Positions 1 through 9,148 of a DNA stretch of 38,463 nucleotides are shown in pieces. The notes under the pieces are model-generated. The model was not told the DNA's origin and did no database searches. It was given only the letters and a program-made list of their open reading frames with translations. Source of the stretch: Elusimicrobiota bacterium (GTDB lineage Bacteria > Elusimicrobiota > Elusimicrobia > UBA1565 > UBA9628); contig JACQAZ010000016.1 of NCBI GenBank assembly GCA_016194705.1, positions 1-38,463 on the forward strand, read 5' to 3'. A program made the position numbers and the translations under genes. Within the stretch, counting starts at the first letter, position 1, and each line of letters starts with the position of its first letter.

Positions 1-123
1 GGACCTCGAAACGCTGTTCAGAACTACTCGCTATCATGCCCGCAGGCTCCGTTCCCGGAAAGATCTTCTCCGCTCTTTCCTGTATGCCACACCTCTTTTT
101 TCACGCCCGACATAGGACTTTAG

Positions 124-267
124 TTATACAGGTATCAATAAATCCGCCTCGGTAAGCTTAAAGTGCTTCGCAAGATGCTCAATCGTCTCGGCGTGAGCGT
201 GCTCCTTCTTGTCGCCGATGTGCTGAAGCAGTGGCAGCATTATTGTTTGATAATCTGGAATCGCCAT
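124..267 (-). pseudogene. Remnant of Mrr-type restriction endonuclease (N-terminal domain only)
   Basis: A 47-codon reading frame begins MAIPDYQTIMLPLLQHIGD and continues with HLAKHFKLTEADLL before a TAA stop. This matches the opening of the Mrr N-terminal domain family, a winged-helix region in front of the nuclease domain of type IV restriction enzymes that cut modified DNA. A good ribosome site (GGAGG, 9 nt before the ATG) is retained. A complete Mrr has roughly 300 residues including a C-terminal PD-(D/E)XK nuclease; here the frame stops after about half of the N-terminal domain, and no nuclease-like sequence follows towards position 1. I read it as a decayed fragment. A small independent protein built from this domain alone is less likely. 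The surrounding DNA is AT-richer than the rest of the window. Confidence 0.6.
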
Positions 268-315
268 TAAAAAATCCTCCCTCTCTCCCGTCACTTTGGC
301 AACCTAACTTCTTAT

Positions 316-331
316 TAGACAGACCTGTCTA
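316..331. promoter_or_regulatory. Operator-like inverted repeat TAGACAG-AC-CTGTCTA
   Basis: Perfect 7-bp arms around a 2-bp centre, lying 49 bp upstream of the minus-strand Mrr fragment. The form resembles operators bound by TetR-family dimers. No TetR gene is present in the window, so the link to a regulator is inference. Confidence 0.4.
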
Positions 332-408
332 TCACGGTCGAATTGTGGCCGTCTTCCGAATTGTAATGTGAAAACCGAGTTAAATCAAGAGGAAGGCTTT
401 CCGTGATA

Positions 409-440
409 GGCCGACCAGGGTGGTCGGCCCAATCTTTTTT
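409..440 (+). terminator. Rho-independent terminator
   Basis: A 9-bp perfect stem (GGCCGACCA / TGGTCGGCC) with a GGG loop is followed by AATCTTTTTT. It ends transcription on the plus strand, yet no plus-strand gene is recognisable in 1-408. It may close an upstream gene that has since decayed, or insulate the toxin-antitoxin promoter that follows. Confidence 0.8.
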
Positions 441-508
441 GCCGTGGCTAAAGGGAACAAAAAGGGGTCCTCAATCGTATACATATTAGGGCCTTCGATT
501 TGGAGACC

Positions 509-537
509 TTGACAGAATGTCTTTTATAGGATACACT
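509..537 (+). promoter_or_regulatory. Sigma70-type promoter of the toxin-antitoxin pair
   Basis: TTGACA (509-514), a 17-bp spacer and TACACT (532-537) form a near-consensus promoter. The -10 box ends only 4 nt before the ATG at 542, so the transcript would start at or just inside that codon. Confidence 0.75.
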
Positions 538-541
538 TAGA

Positions 542-883
542 ATGAACTTCAATGAGCCGCAAACGCGGCGGGTCGTCCACTTGGTGTCCGGTGGTAGGGA
601 TATCTTCGGAGAGTGGTTCGATAACCTCAAAGACACCGCAGCGCGCGCGGCGATCCGCAAGCGTCTCGGCCGGGCCGAGGAAGGAAATTTTGGGGATCAT
701 CGTTCCGCGGGCGGCAACGGTGTTTGCGAAATGCGCATCGATTTCGGACCAGGCTACCGTCTCTACTATGGGGAAGATGGGCCCGACATAGTCTTACTCC
801 TTTGCGGGGGCGACAAATCTACGCAACGGGGGGATATTCGCAAGGCCCAGAGGCTTTGGGCCGAGCACCGGAGGTTCAAATGA
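542..883 (+). CDS. higB: RelE/ParE-superfamily toxin, HigB/Gp49-like
   Basis: 113 residues. The C-terminal two thirds carry hallmarks of the phage Gp49-like addiction-module toxin family: FGEWFDNLKD, RLGRAEEGNFGDHR, EMRIDFGPGYRLYY and IVLLLCGGDKSTQ. These toxins are ribosome-dependent mRNA endonucleases neutralised by an antitoxin encoded beside them. The order toxin-first, antitoxin-second is the HigBA arrangement. The stop codon overlaps the antitoxin start (ATGA at 880-883). The start is uncertain: the promoter places the RNA 5' end close to 542, so either the message is leaderless from ATG 542 or translation begins at TTG 581 or GTG 584. A later start would give an N-terminus nearer the usual family length, because the first 14 residues do not resemble the family. 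Confidence 0.88.
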   Translation: MNFNEPQTRRVVHLVSGGRDIFGEWFDNLKDTAARAAIRKRLGRAEEGNFGDHRSAGGNGVCEMRIDFGPGYRLYYGEDGPDIVLLLCGGDKSTQRGDIRKAQRLWAEHRRFK

Positions 884-1224
884 TTACGACTGTATCACAT
901 CACGAATGGATGATGGAGGGACTCGCTGATCCGGTGGAAGCCGCCGCCTATCTCAATGCCTGCGCTGAGGACAGAGACCTGAAGTTCCTGCTGAAAGCGC
1001 TCCGCGACGTCGTGGAGGCTCAAGGAGGCATCGGGGTCTTGGCGAAGAAGACGAAGTTGAGCCGGACGACTCTTTATAAGACGCTCTCCTTGAACGGCAA
1101 TCCGGAGGTCGGCACGTTGGACGCGATCCTGGCAGTGTACGGTATCCGGATCGGCTTCTTCCCCGTGGCTAACGCAGGCGCGAGCGTGGTGCGAGACGCG
1201 CCGCCCCGGCGCAGGAAGAAGTGA
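880..1224 (+). CDS. higA: HigA-type antitoxin, XRE-like DNA-binding protein
   Basis: 114 residues. The central and C-terminal part (LKALRDVVEAQGGIGVLAK, TKLSRTTLYKTLSLNGNPEV, LDAILAVYGIRIGF) matches the addiction-module antidote family, a helix-turn-helix protein that binds the toxin and represses the shared promoter. The start at ATG 880 is supported by GGAGG at 870-874 and by the four-base ATGA overlap with the toxin stop, which indicates translational coupling. The protein ends in a basic tail (PPRRRKK). It probably represses the promoter at 509-537. Toxin and antitoxin both appear intact, so the module is probably functional. Confidence 0.88.
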   Translation: MITTVSHHEWMMEGLADPVEAAAYLNACAEDRDLKFLLKALRDVVEAQGGIGVLAKKTKLSRTTLYKTLSLNGNPEVGTLDAILAVYGIRIGFFPVANAGASVVRDAPPRRRKK

Positions 1225-1239
1225 GCCCTCTTGCCGCGG

Positions 1240-1268
1240 TTGGCAACCCAAACCTTATTTGCTAATTT
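1240..1268 (+). promoter_or_regulatory. Promoter of the glycine-cleavage operon
   Basis: TTGGCA (1240-1245), a 17-bp spacer and TAATTT (1263-1268) precede gcvT. The -35 box lies in a short inverted repeat (TTGCC at 1231-1235, GGCAA at 1242-1246) that could be an operator. The expected RNA start is about 4 nt before the gcvT ATG. I see none of the paired aptamers of a glycine riboswitch in the 54-bp gap after the antitoxin. Confidence 0.55.
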
Positions 1269-1278
1269 GTATCAAGGT

Positions 1279-2400
1279 ATGACGGCCACGACGGAGCTCC
1301 GCCGCACCGCCCTCTACGAGGCCCACAAGGCGCTGGGCGCCAAGCTCGTCGACTTCCACGGCTGGGAGCTCCCCATCCAGTACGAGTCCATATTAAAGGA
1401 ACACGCGGCCGTGCGCAACCAGTGCGGCCTGTTCGACGTCTCCCACATGGGCCAGGTCTGGGTCTACGGCCCGGATTCCCTAAAGTTTCTCCAGACGATC
1501 AACACCAACGACATCGGCAAGATCGGGCCCGGCAAGGCGATCTACTCTCACCTGCCCAACGAGAAGGGCGGCGTCGTCGACGACGTCATCGTCTCCAACA
1601 TGGGCGAGGACCGCTACCTCGTGGTCGTCAACGCGGCCACGGTCGACAAGGATTTCGTGTACTTCCAGAAGCACACGCAGGGCTTGAAGGTCGAAATCGA
1701 CAACATGAGCGACTACTACGGCATGATCGCGGTCCAGGGGCCCAAGGCGGCCGCGCTCGTCGGCCTGGACTACCCCAAGGCCTTGGAGCTGCCGCGCTTC
1801 GGTGCGATGATGACCGAGGTCTTCGACCAGAAAAGCGCGATCACGCGCACCGGCTATACCGGGGAGGACGGCTTCGAGTTCATCGTGCCCTCCGAGATCA
1901 TCTCGCGGCTCTGGGACAATCTGCTGACCAAGGGCCGGGCTTTGGGCTGCGCGCCCTGCGGGCTGGGCGCGCGCGACACCCTGCGCCTCGAGGCCGGCTA
2001 TCTCTTGTACGGCCAGGACATCGACGACGACCACTCGAGCTACGAGGCCGGCTACGGATGGGTCGTCAAGCTCGACAAGGGCGACTTCGTCGGCAAGGCG
2101 AATTTTGAAAAACAGAAAAAGGAAGGGCTCAAGCGGAAGCTGACCGGCCTTCGTATGACCGAGCGCGGCGTGCCGCGGCCCGGCACCCCGGTCTTCGTCG
2201 ACGGCAAGCAGGCCGGGACGCTGTGCAGCGCGACCTTCTCGCCGACTTTGCAGGCCGGGATCGGCCAAGGGTATCTCGATCGCGCCGACCTCAAGCCCGG
2301 AGCCAAGGCCGAGCTCGAGCTTCACGGCCGGCGCGTCGCGGCCGAAACCGTCAAGATGCCGTACTACGCCTCAGAGGATATAAAGAATGCCAAAGCCTGA
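1279..2400 (+). CDS. gcvT: Glycine cleavage system T protein (aminomethyltransferase)
   Basis: 373 residues, the usual family length. The T protein transfers the methylene group from aminomethyl-lipoyl GcvH to tetrahydrofolate and releases ammonia. Family motifs visible are VDFHGWELPIQY near the N-terminus, LFDVSHMGQV, VVDDVIVSNM with the conserved Asp of the folate site, and RTGYTGEDGFEF. The ATG at 1279 is chosen because family homology starts just after it (TALYEAHKALGAKLVDFHGW). A TTG at 1231 would add 16 unrelated residues. No proper Shine-Dalgarno is present, only AAGG ending 1 nt before the ATG. It is the first gene of gcvT-gcvH-gcvP. The dihydrolipoyl dehydrogenase (L protein) of the system is not in this window. 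Confidence 0.96.
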   Translation: MTATTELRRTALYEAHKALGAKLVDFHGWELPIQYESILKEHAAVRNQCGLFDVSHMGQVWVYGPDSLKFLQTINTNDIGKIGPGKAIYSHLPNEKGGVVDDVIVSNMGEDRYLVVVNAATVDKDFVYFQKHTQGLKVEIDNMSDYYGMIAVQGPKAAALVGLDYPKALELPRFGAMMTEVFDQKSAITRTGYTGEDGFEFIVPSEIISRLWDNLLTKGRALGCAPCGLGARDTLRLEAGYLLYGQDIDDDHSSYEAGYGWVVKLDKGDFVGKANFEKQKKEGLKRKLTGLRMTERGVPRPGTPVFVDGKQAGTLCSATFSPTLQAGIGQGYLDRADLKPGAKAELELHGRRVAAETVKMPYYASEDIKNAKA

Positions 2401-2774
2401 GAGCTGCAAATATATGAAGTCGCACGAGTGGGTCTGCGTCGAGGGGGGCACGGCGTCCGTCGGGGTTTCCGACCACGCCCAGCACGAGATCACCGACGTC
2501 GTCTACGTCGAGCTGCCCAAGCTCGGCCGCAAGGTCGCGCAGGGCGAGGCGATCAGCGTCATCGAGTCGGTCAAGGCGGCCTTCGACATCTACGCGCCGG
2601 TGTCGGGGGAAGTCGTCGCCGTCAACGAGGCGCTGACCAAGGACCCCGCTCTGGTCAACCGCTCGCCGCACGAGGAGGGCTGGCTCTTCAAGCTCAAGCC
2701 CTCCAAGCCCGGCGAGGAGAACGGCCTCATGGATTTCGCGAAGTACCAGGAGTTCCTGCAATCCCCGGCGGCCC

Positions 2775-2791
<17 letters not shown>
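2387..2791 (+). CDS. gcvH: Glycine cleavage system H protein (lipoyl carrier)
   Basis: 134 residues. GcvH carries the aminomethyl group on a swinging lipoyl arm between the P, T and L proteins. The lipoylation site is in [16 protein letters not shown], with Lys63 as the modified residue. [18 protein letters not shown] and [12 protein letters not shown] are also family-typical. The ATG overlaps the end of gcvT by 14 nt and is preceded by AGAGGA at a suitable distance. The frame in turn overlaps gcvP by 17 nt, so all three proteins are probably translated in a coupled way from one message. The lipoyl precursor could be supplied by the acyltransferase encoded at 8224. Confidence 0.96.
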
Positions 2792-5636
<2,845 letters not shown>

Positions 5637-5682
5637 CAGAATAACCTCTGGCGAGACCAGTCGCCTACCCGAGATCGCTCCT

Positions 5683-6678
5683 CTAACGAGGTCGGCAGAC
5701 GTACACGTCCCCGCTGACCACCGCGACGATCTCTTTCTTCGAGTTCATCGCGACCGCCTTGCCCGAGGCCGTGCCCCACGTCGGGACGAGCTTGGTCCCG
5801 TTCAGGTAGAGATCGCCGTTGACGACCGCGGCCCAGTCGCCCGCGTCGTTGATGGACACGCCGCCGCCCAGGGTGCTCATCGTGGAAAGCACTTTGGTCC
5901 CGTTCTTGTAGACGTCGCCGTTGGCGATCGCGACCCAGTCGCCCTTGGCGTTCATCGCGACTCCGCCGCCGTGGCTGCTCAGCGTCGAGACCACGCGCCG
6001 GCCGTTCTTGTAGATGTCGCCGTTGGCCACCGCCACCCAGTCGCCGTTCGCGCCGATCGCGGCCCCGCCCGAGCCGCTGCCCATGGTGGAGGCGACCTTG
6101 CGCCCGTTGTTGTAGACGTCGCCGTTCATCACGGCGACCCAGTCGCCCTTGGCGTTCATCGCGACGTCGCCCGAATGGCTGCCCCAAGTGGATTCGATCT
6201 TCCGACCGTTCTGGTAAAGGTCGCCGTTGCAGACGGCCATCCAGTCGCCCTTGTCGTTGATCGTGACGCCGCCGGGCGCGGACCCCCAGGTGCTCACCAC
6301 GCGCGAGCCGTTCTTGTAGACGTCGCCGTTGGCGATGGCGATCCAATCGCCGGAATTGTTCATGGCGACGTAGCCCGAGCGCCCGCCGACGGTGCTCATG
6401 ACCTTCTTGCCGTTCTTGTAGACGTCGCCGTTGGCGACCGCCATCCAGTCGCCGTTCTCGTTGATGGCAGCACCCCCGGAGCCGCTGCCCCACGTGCTGA
6501 CTTCTTTTTTGCAGTCGTAGCCCGACGAAGACTTGGAGGCGGAGGCCGACGGCGAGGCCGACGGCACCGACACGGAGCCTTCCGGCGCCATACCCTTGAG
6601 GGCGTCGAGATAAGTGGATTGGGCGGCGGCCGTCGAGGAGAGCAGGAACGCGGCGACGATCAAAGGGAGTTTCTTCAT
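5683..6678 (-). CDS. Secreted protein of eight 34-residue repeats (function unknown)
   Basis: 331 residues. A signal peptide (MKKLPLIVAAFLLSSTAAAQ) is followed by a Ser-rich linker (about residues 35-53) and eight repeats from residue 61 to the end: seven of exactly 34 residues and a divergent last one of 33. The consensus is roughly STxGSxSGGVAMNxxGDWVAVANGDVYKNGxKVV, i.e. short strands with NG turns, like a beta-propeller or other closed repeat fold. Cys56 sits just before repeat 1 and Cys328 just before the C-terminus, so a disulfide could close the ring after export. A third Cys lies in repeat 3. The pattern recalls WG-type repeats, but I do not recognise the family. The start is supported by the signal peptide and by a -10 box 6 nt upstream. 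It stands alone, convergent with gcvP and divergent from the deaminase gene. Confidence 0.85.
   Translation of the reverse strand: MKKLPLIVAAFLLSSTAAAQSTYLDALKGMAPEGSVSVPSASPSASASKSSSGYDCKKEVSTWGSGSGGAAINENGDWMAVANGDVYKNGKKVMSTVGGRSGYVAMNNSGDWIAIANGDVYKNGSRVVSTWGSAPGGVTINDKGDWMAVCNGDLYQNGRKIESTWGSHSGDVAMNAKGDWVAVMNGDVYNNGRKVASTMGSGSGGAAIGANGDWVAVANGDIYKNGRRVVSTLSSHGGGVAMNAKGDWVAIANGDVYKNGTKVLSTMSTLGGGVSINDAGDWAAVVNGDLYLNGTKLVPTWGTASGKAVAMNSKKEIVAVVSGDVYVCRPR
5686..6498 (-). repeat. Tandem 102-bp coding repeats (8 units)
   Basis: The eight protein repeats are encoded by consecutive 102-bp units, the last 99 bp. On the plus strand they show as recurrent near-identical blocks such as GACGTCGCCGTTGGC. 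The units have diverged at the nucleotide level, so the array is old, but it could still change copy number by slippage or recombination. Confidence 0.85.
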
Positions 6679-6684
6679 GAAAGA

Positions 6685-6690
6685 AGTGTA
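6685..6690 (-). promoter_or_regulatory. -10 box (TACACT) of the repeat-protein gene
   Basis: TACACT on the minus strand ends 6 nt before the ATG at 6678. The six bases between are TCTTTC, with no Shine-Dalgarno, so the message is predicted to be leaderless. The -35 region is weak. Confidence 0.5.
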
Positions 6691-6819
6691 ACAGCTCCGG
6701 CGCAAAACGCCGAGAGACCTTCGGGCAAAGACCCTTGGCCGCAAGTCCCATAAGATTTGGGGCTAATGGCCGGCGGCCGCAGTCCCGATAGGCCCAAGGG
6801 GGATGGACCGCGCCCTTCC

Positions 6820-6825
6820 TATAAT
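6820..6825 (+). promoter_or_regulatory. -10 box (TATAAT) of the deaminase-ASCH gene
   Basis: A consensus TATAAT ends 5 nt before ATG 6831. No Shine-Dalgarno fits between them. The 152-bp divergent gap (6679-6830) also holds two similar blocks beginning GGCCGCA and containing TCCCATA or TCCCGATA, possibly regulator sites. Confidence 0.55.
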
Positions 6826-6830
6826 GAGCC

Positions 6831-8135
6831 ATGCCCCCGAGGCTCGGTCTGCTGGCGCTGGTCCTGGCCTGCGCCCCCGCGCGCGCCGCCAGGCTCGTCG
6901 AGGCGCCGATCTCCGCCGAGCGCGCGCAGGTCCGTCTCATCGAGCCGGCAGGCTTGGCCGCGCAGGCGTTCCTGCCTGCCGCGTGGCTGACCGTCCCCGC
7001 GCTTGAGGCTCCCTCCGTTCCGGCGGCGCCGTCCGCCCAAGCCCGCGCCGAGGACCCCCGGAAGCCTTCCGCCAAGGCCGACCTCGGGGCCGTGCTCGAG
7101 GCGCCGGCGCGCTTCGACGCGCCCGTACCGGCGGGACCCTCGTCGAACGGAGTCCTGACTCCCGATCAGATCGTTTACCGCGGCTGGCAGCTGGCCCAGC
7201 GCTCGAAGAGCCAGCGCGCGCGCTTCGGCGCGATCGTCGTCGACAAGGACGGCCGGGTGATCGGAGAGGGCTGGAACCGCCAATCGACGAAGCTCGAGCG
7301 GCGCCTCTTGGGCGTCGGCATCATCATACACGCCGAGCAGGTCGCCGTGGCCTCGGCCCTGCGCCGGGCCAAGGACGCCCTCGAGGGCGCCAAGGTCTAC
7401 GCGGTGGGCATCTCGAAGGACGCGGCGTCCTATGCGCAGAAGATCTCGCCCGCCTTCGCCTGCAAGGTCTGCGCCCGGACCATGGAGCGCTTCCGCGTCG
7501 CCGTCATGTCGTCTTCGGCGCGCGGCTTCCGCGAGATCGCGTGGGACAAGGTCAAAGGCGTGGCCGAGGCCAACCAGTCGCGAAAATGGTGGCAGGCGTC
7601 TTACAAGGGCAAGCCTCAAGACCCCAACATCCGCTGGCTGCCGATCGCCGAGGTGGAGAAGCGCCTCAAGGATGCGGCCGCTTACCGGCCCGAGACGACC
7701 GACGAGGAATTCGCGGACCAGCTGAAAGTCTTCCGCGCGCCGGCGGGGAAGAAGATCTCGAACGGAGTCGCTTTCCGCGAGGCCGGCGTCGCGACGCCCG
7801 AAGTGCTCACTTTGCGCATCAAGAGGTTTTTCTTCGAGAAGATCCTCTCCGGAGAGAAGAAGTTCGAGTACCGCGCGACGGGCCGGCAGAACGACGCGTT
7901 GATCGCCGCCGCGGTCGTCCGGGACGCCAAGTTCCTGCGCCTGCACTTCCAGGACAACGACATCCAGCTGCTGGCCGTCGTCGAGCGCGTCGACGTCGTG
8001 CCGGGAGCCGAGGCCGCCGAGCCCTGGGACAAGGAGCAGGGCACCGAGCCCGGCGAAGAGCCCCATTGGCGCATCGCGCTGCGCTCTCCCACGCTGATCT
8101 GGGACAATCCGAAGTCCCGCGCGCTCGCGAAATAA
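6831..8135 (+). CDS. Exported cytidine-deaminase-like protein with C-terminal ASCH-like domain
   Basis: 434 residues. The N-terminus is a signal sequence ([19 protein letters not shown]); VLAC could even be a lipobox with Cys14. A Pro/Ala-rich stretch follows (to about residue 105). Residues about 112-225 look like a CMP/dCMP-type deaminase: [18 protein letters not shown], then HAE at 167-169 (zinc His and proton-shuttle Glu), then SPAFACKVC with Cys211 and Cys214 as the remaining zinc ligands. Residues about 326-415 resemble an ASCH domain, a PUA-like fold thought to bind RNA or nucleotides ([20 protein letters not shown] at its start). All catalytic residues are present, so activity is likely, but the substrate is unknown. 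Deaminases with export signals are unusual outside toxin systems. No toxin delivery domain or immunity gene is obvious nearby. The start fits the signal peptide and the TATAAT box. Confidence 0.75.
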   Translation: MPPRLGLLALVLACAPARAARLVEAPISAERAQVRLIEPAGLAAQAFLPAAWLTVPALEAPSVPAAPSAQARAEDPRKPSAKADLGAVLEAPARFDAPVPAGPSSNGVLTPDQIVYRGWQLAQRSKSQRARFGAIVVDKDGRVIGEGWNRQSTKLERRLLGVGIIIHAEQVAVASALRRAKDALEGAKVYAVGISKDAASYAQKISPAFACKVCARTMERFRVAVMSSSARGFREIAWDKVKGVAEANQSRKWWQASYKGKPQDPNIRWLPIAEVEKRLKDAAAYRPETTDEEFADQLKVFRAPAGKKISNGVAFREAGVATPEVLTLRIKRFFFEKILSGEKKFEYRATGRQNDALIAAAVVRDAKFLRLHFQDNDIQLLAVVERVDVVPGAEAAEPWDKEQGTEPGEEPHWRIALRSPTLIWDNPKSRALAK

Positions 8136-8138
8136 ACC

Positions 8139-8154
8139 GGGCCGCGAGCGGCCC
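8139..8154. other. Hairpin after the deaminase-ASCH gene
   Basis: GGGCCG, loop CGAG, CGGCCC directly follows the stop codon at 8133-8135. There is no T-run, so it is at best a weak or factor-dependent terminator, or a 3'-end stabiliser. Confidence 0.4.
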
Positions 8155-8209
8155 CCGCGGTCTCATCGTGACGAGAGGGATAAGGCTGGAATGAGGAGAG
8201 CAGAATTCG

Positions 8210-8215
8210 TTAAAT
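8210..8215 (+). promoter_or_regulatory. Possible -10 box (TTAAAT) of the acyltransferase gene
   Basis: TTAAAT ends 8 nt before ATG 8224. TGGAAT at 8187-8192, 17 bp upstream, could be a poor -35. It favours the 8224 start over the in-frame ATG at 8191. Confidence 0.35.
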
Positions 8216-8223
8216 GTGAGGCG

Positions 8224-8916
8224 ATGAAGCCCTTCCCACTTGCCGCACGCCCCGAAACTCTCGACGCGGCGGCGCACATGGCGCTCGATGAGGCGATCAT
8301 GCTTCACGCGCCGTCCGAGTCCTTGATTCTGCGCTTCTACCTATGGGAGGGCCCCGCCGTCACTTTCGGATATTCGCAGCCCTGCGCGGCGGCCGAGGCC
8401 GCGGCGCGCGAGCGCGGGCTTAATGACGCGCCGATAGTGCGCCGCGCGACGGGCGGCGGAGTCGTCTTCCACGACGGCGACCTGACCTTCTCGCTGGTCT
8501 TCCCGTGGGAGCGCCTGAGTTCGCCGTGCCTGATCTACAAGAACATCCATCGCGGAATCCATCTGGGCTTGAAGTCGTGCGGGATCGCGAGCCGCCTCTG
8601 GTCCGGAGCTCCCGCGCCCGGAGGACTCGACAAACTTTGCTTCTCCGCGCCCGAGAAGATGGACCTGACCGACGACGAGGGGCGCAAGTCCCTGGGAGGC
8701 GCTTTGCGCCGCCGCGCCGGGCGCGGGCTCTATCAAGGCTCGCTGCGTCCCGAGGTCTTCGGGCGCTCGATCGAAGAATTGGAGAAGGCCGTCGCCCTCG
8801 GCATAGAGAAGGAGTGGGGGCGTCCGGCCTCGCAAGAGATCGCGGGCTCCTGGCGCAGAGAGGCCGCCCGCTTGGAAGAGAAATACCGGTCGCAGGCGTG
8901 GAACAAGAGGAGATGA
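8224..8916 (+). CDS. LplA/LipM-family lipoyl or octanoyl transferase
   Basis: 230 residues of the biotin/lipoate ligase fold. Motifs: [20 protein letters not shown] (residues 73-92), the acyl-substrate pocket; LCFSAPEKM with Cys139; [11 protein letters not shown] with the conserved Lys155; and LYQGSL. A Cys at this position followed by the GRK motif is typical of LipM octanoyltransferases, which move octanoate from acyl carrier protein to GcvH through a thioester. The Lys is shared with LplA ligases. The enzyme probably primes the GcvH encoded at 2387, but which activity it has cannot be settled by reading. The 8224 start has GAGG close by and a -10 box upstream; an in-frame ATG at 8191 would add 11 residues. 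It is followed after one base by the RAM-domain gene. Confidence 0.82.
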   Translation: MKPFPLAARPETLDAAAHMALDEAIMLHAPSESLILRFYLWEGPAVTFGYSQPCAAAEAAARERGLNDAPIVRRATGGGVVFHDGDLTFSLVFPWERLSSPCLIYKNIHRGIHLGLKSCGIASRLWSGAPAPGGLDKLCFSAPEKMDLTDDEGRKSLGGALRRRAGRGLYQGSLRPEVFGRSIEELEKAVALGIEKEWGRPASQEIAGSWRREAARLEEKYRSQAWNKRR

Positions 8917-8917
8917 C

Positions 8918-9148
8918 ATGAGAGCTTTCGTGCTGTGCAAACTCGGCCCGGGCAAGGAGCAGAAGGCCATCCAGAAGATCCGGGCCATTCCCGGGGTGAC
9001 CGAGGTCTTCGTGACCTTCGGCGGCTGGGACGTCATCCTGTCAGCGGAGGCCGACACGATGGACAAGCTCTGCGGCCTCGTGGTGAGCTCGATCCGCGGT
9101 GTCGACGGCGTCTCGGGCACCGAGACCTTGGTCACCACGAATCTTTGA
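8918..9148 (+). CDS. Stand-alone Lrp/AsnC ligand-binding (RAM) domain protein
   Basis: 76 residues, the size of the effector domain of Lrp/AsnC regulators without the helix-turn-helix. Typical features are FVLCKLGPGKEQKAIQKI, IPGVTEVFVTFGGWDVIL and the closing VSGTETLVTT. Such single-domain proteins form rings that bind amino acids and may modulate partner proteins or full-length Lrp regulators. AGGAG lies in front of the ATG, one base after the stop of the acyltransferase gene, so the two are cotranscribed. The stop codon overlaps the TTG start proposed for the next gene. The pairing with a lipoyl-loading enzyme makes glycine or a related amino acid a plausible ligand; that is inference. Confidence 0.85.
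   Translation: MRAFVLCKLGPGKEQKAIQKIRAIPGVTEVFVTFGGWDVILSAEADTMDKLCGLVVSSIRGVDGVSGTETLVTTNL

Noticed and set aside
2..115. Plus-strand frame open at the window edge (DLETLFRTTRYHARRLRSRK to a TAG)
   Set aside because: Only 37 codons, no recognisable family and the start is outside the window; it could be the end of an upstream gene or chance.
409..440. Bidirectional terminator
   Set aside because: Only the plus strand has the T-run; the minus side reads TATCACGG after the stem.
1231..1278. Earlier TTG start for gcvT
   Set aside because: Would add 16 residues with no family similarity and lies upstream of the predicted RNA start.
5637..5682. Possible terminator between gcvP and the convergent repeat-protein gene
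   Set aside because: Only a 4-bp CTGG/CCAG stem with no T-run.
5683..6500. CRISPR array, suggested by regularly spaced repeats
   Set aside because: The 102-bp periodicity is coding, continuous and translates to protein repeats with no spacers.
5971..6753. Long plus-strand open frame opposite the repeat protein
   Set aside because: Antisense shadow of repetitive GC-rich codons; no start signals and low-complexity composition.
8191..8223. Earlier ATG for the acyltransferase
   Set aside because: Adds 11 residues without family similarity; the better-placed -10 box and GAGG are at 8210-8221. Not excluded.
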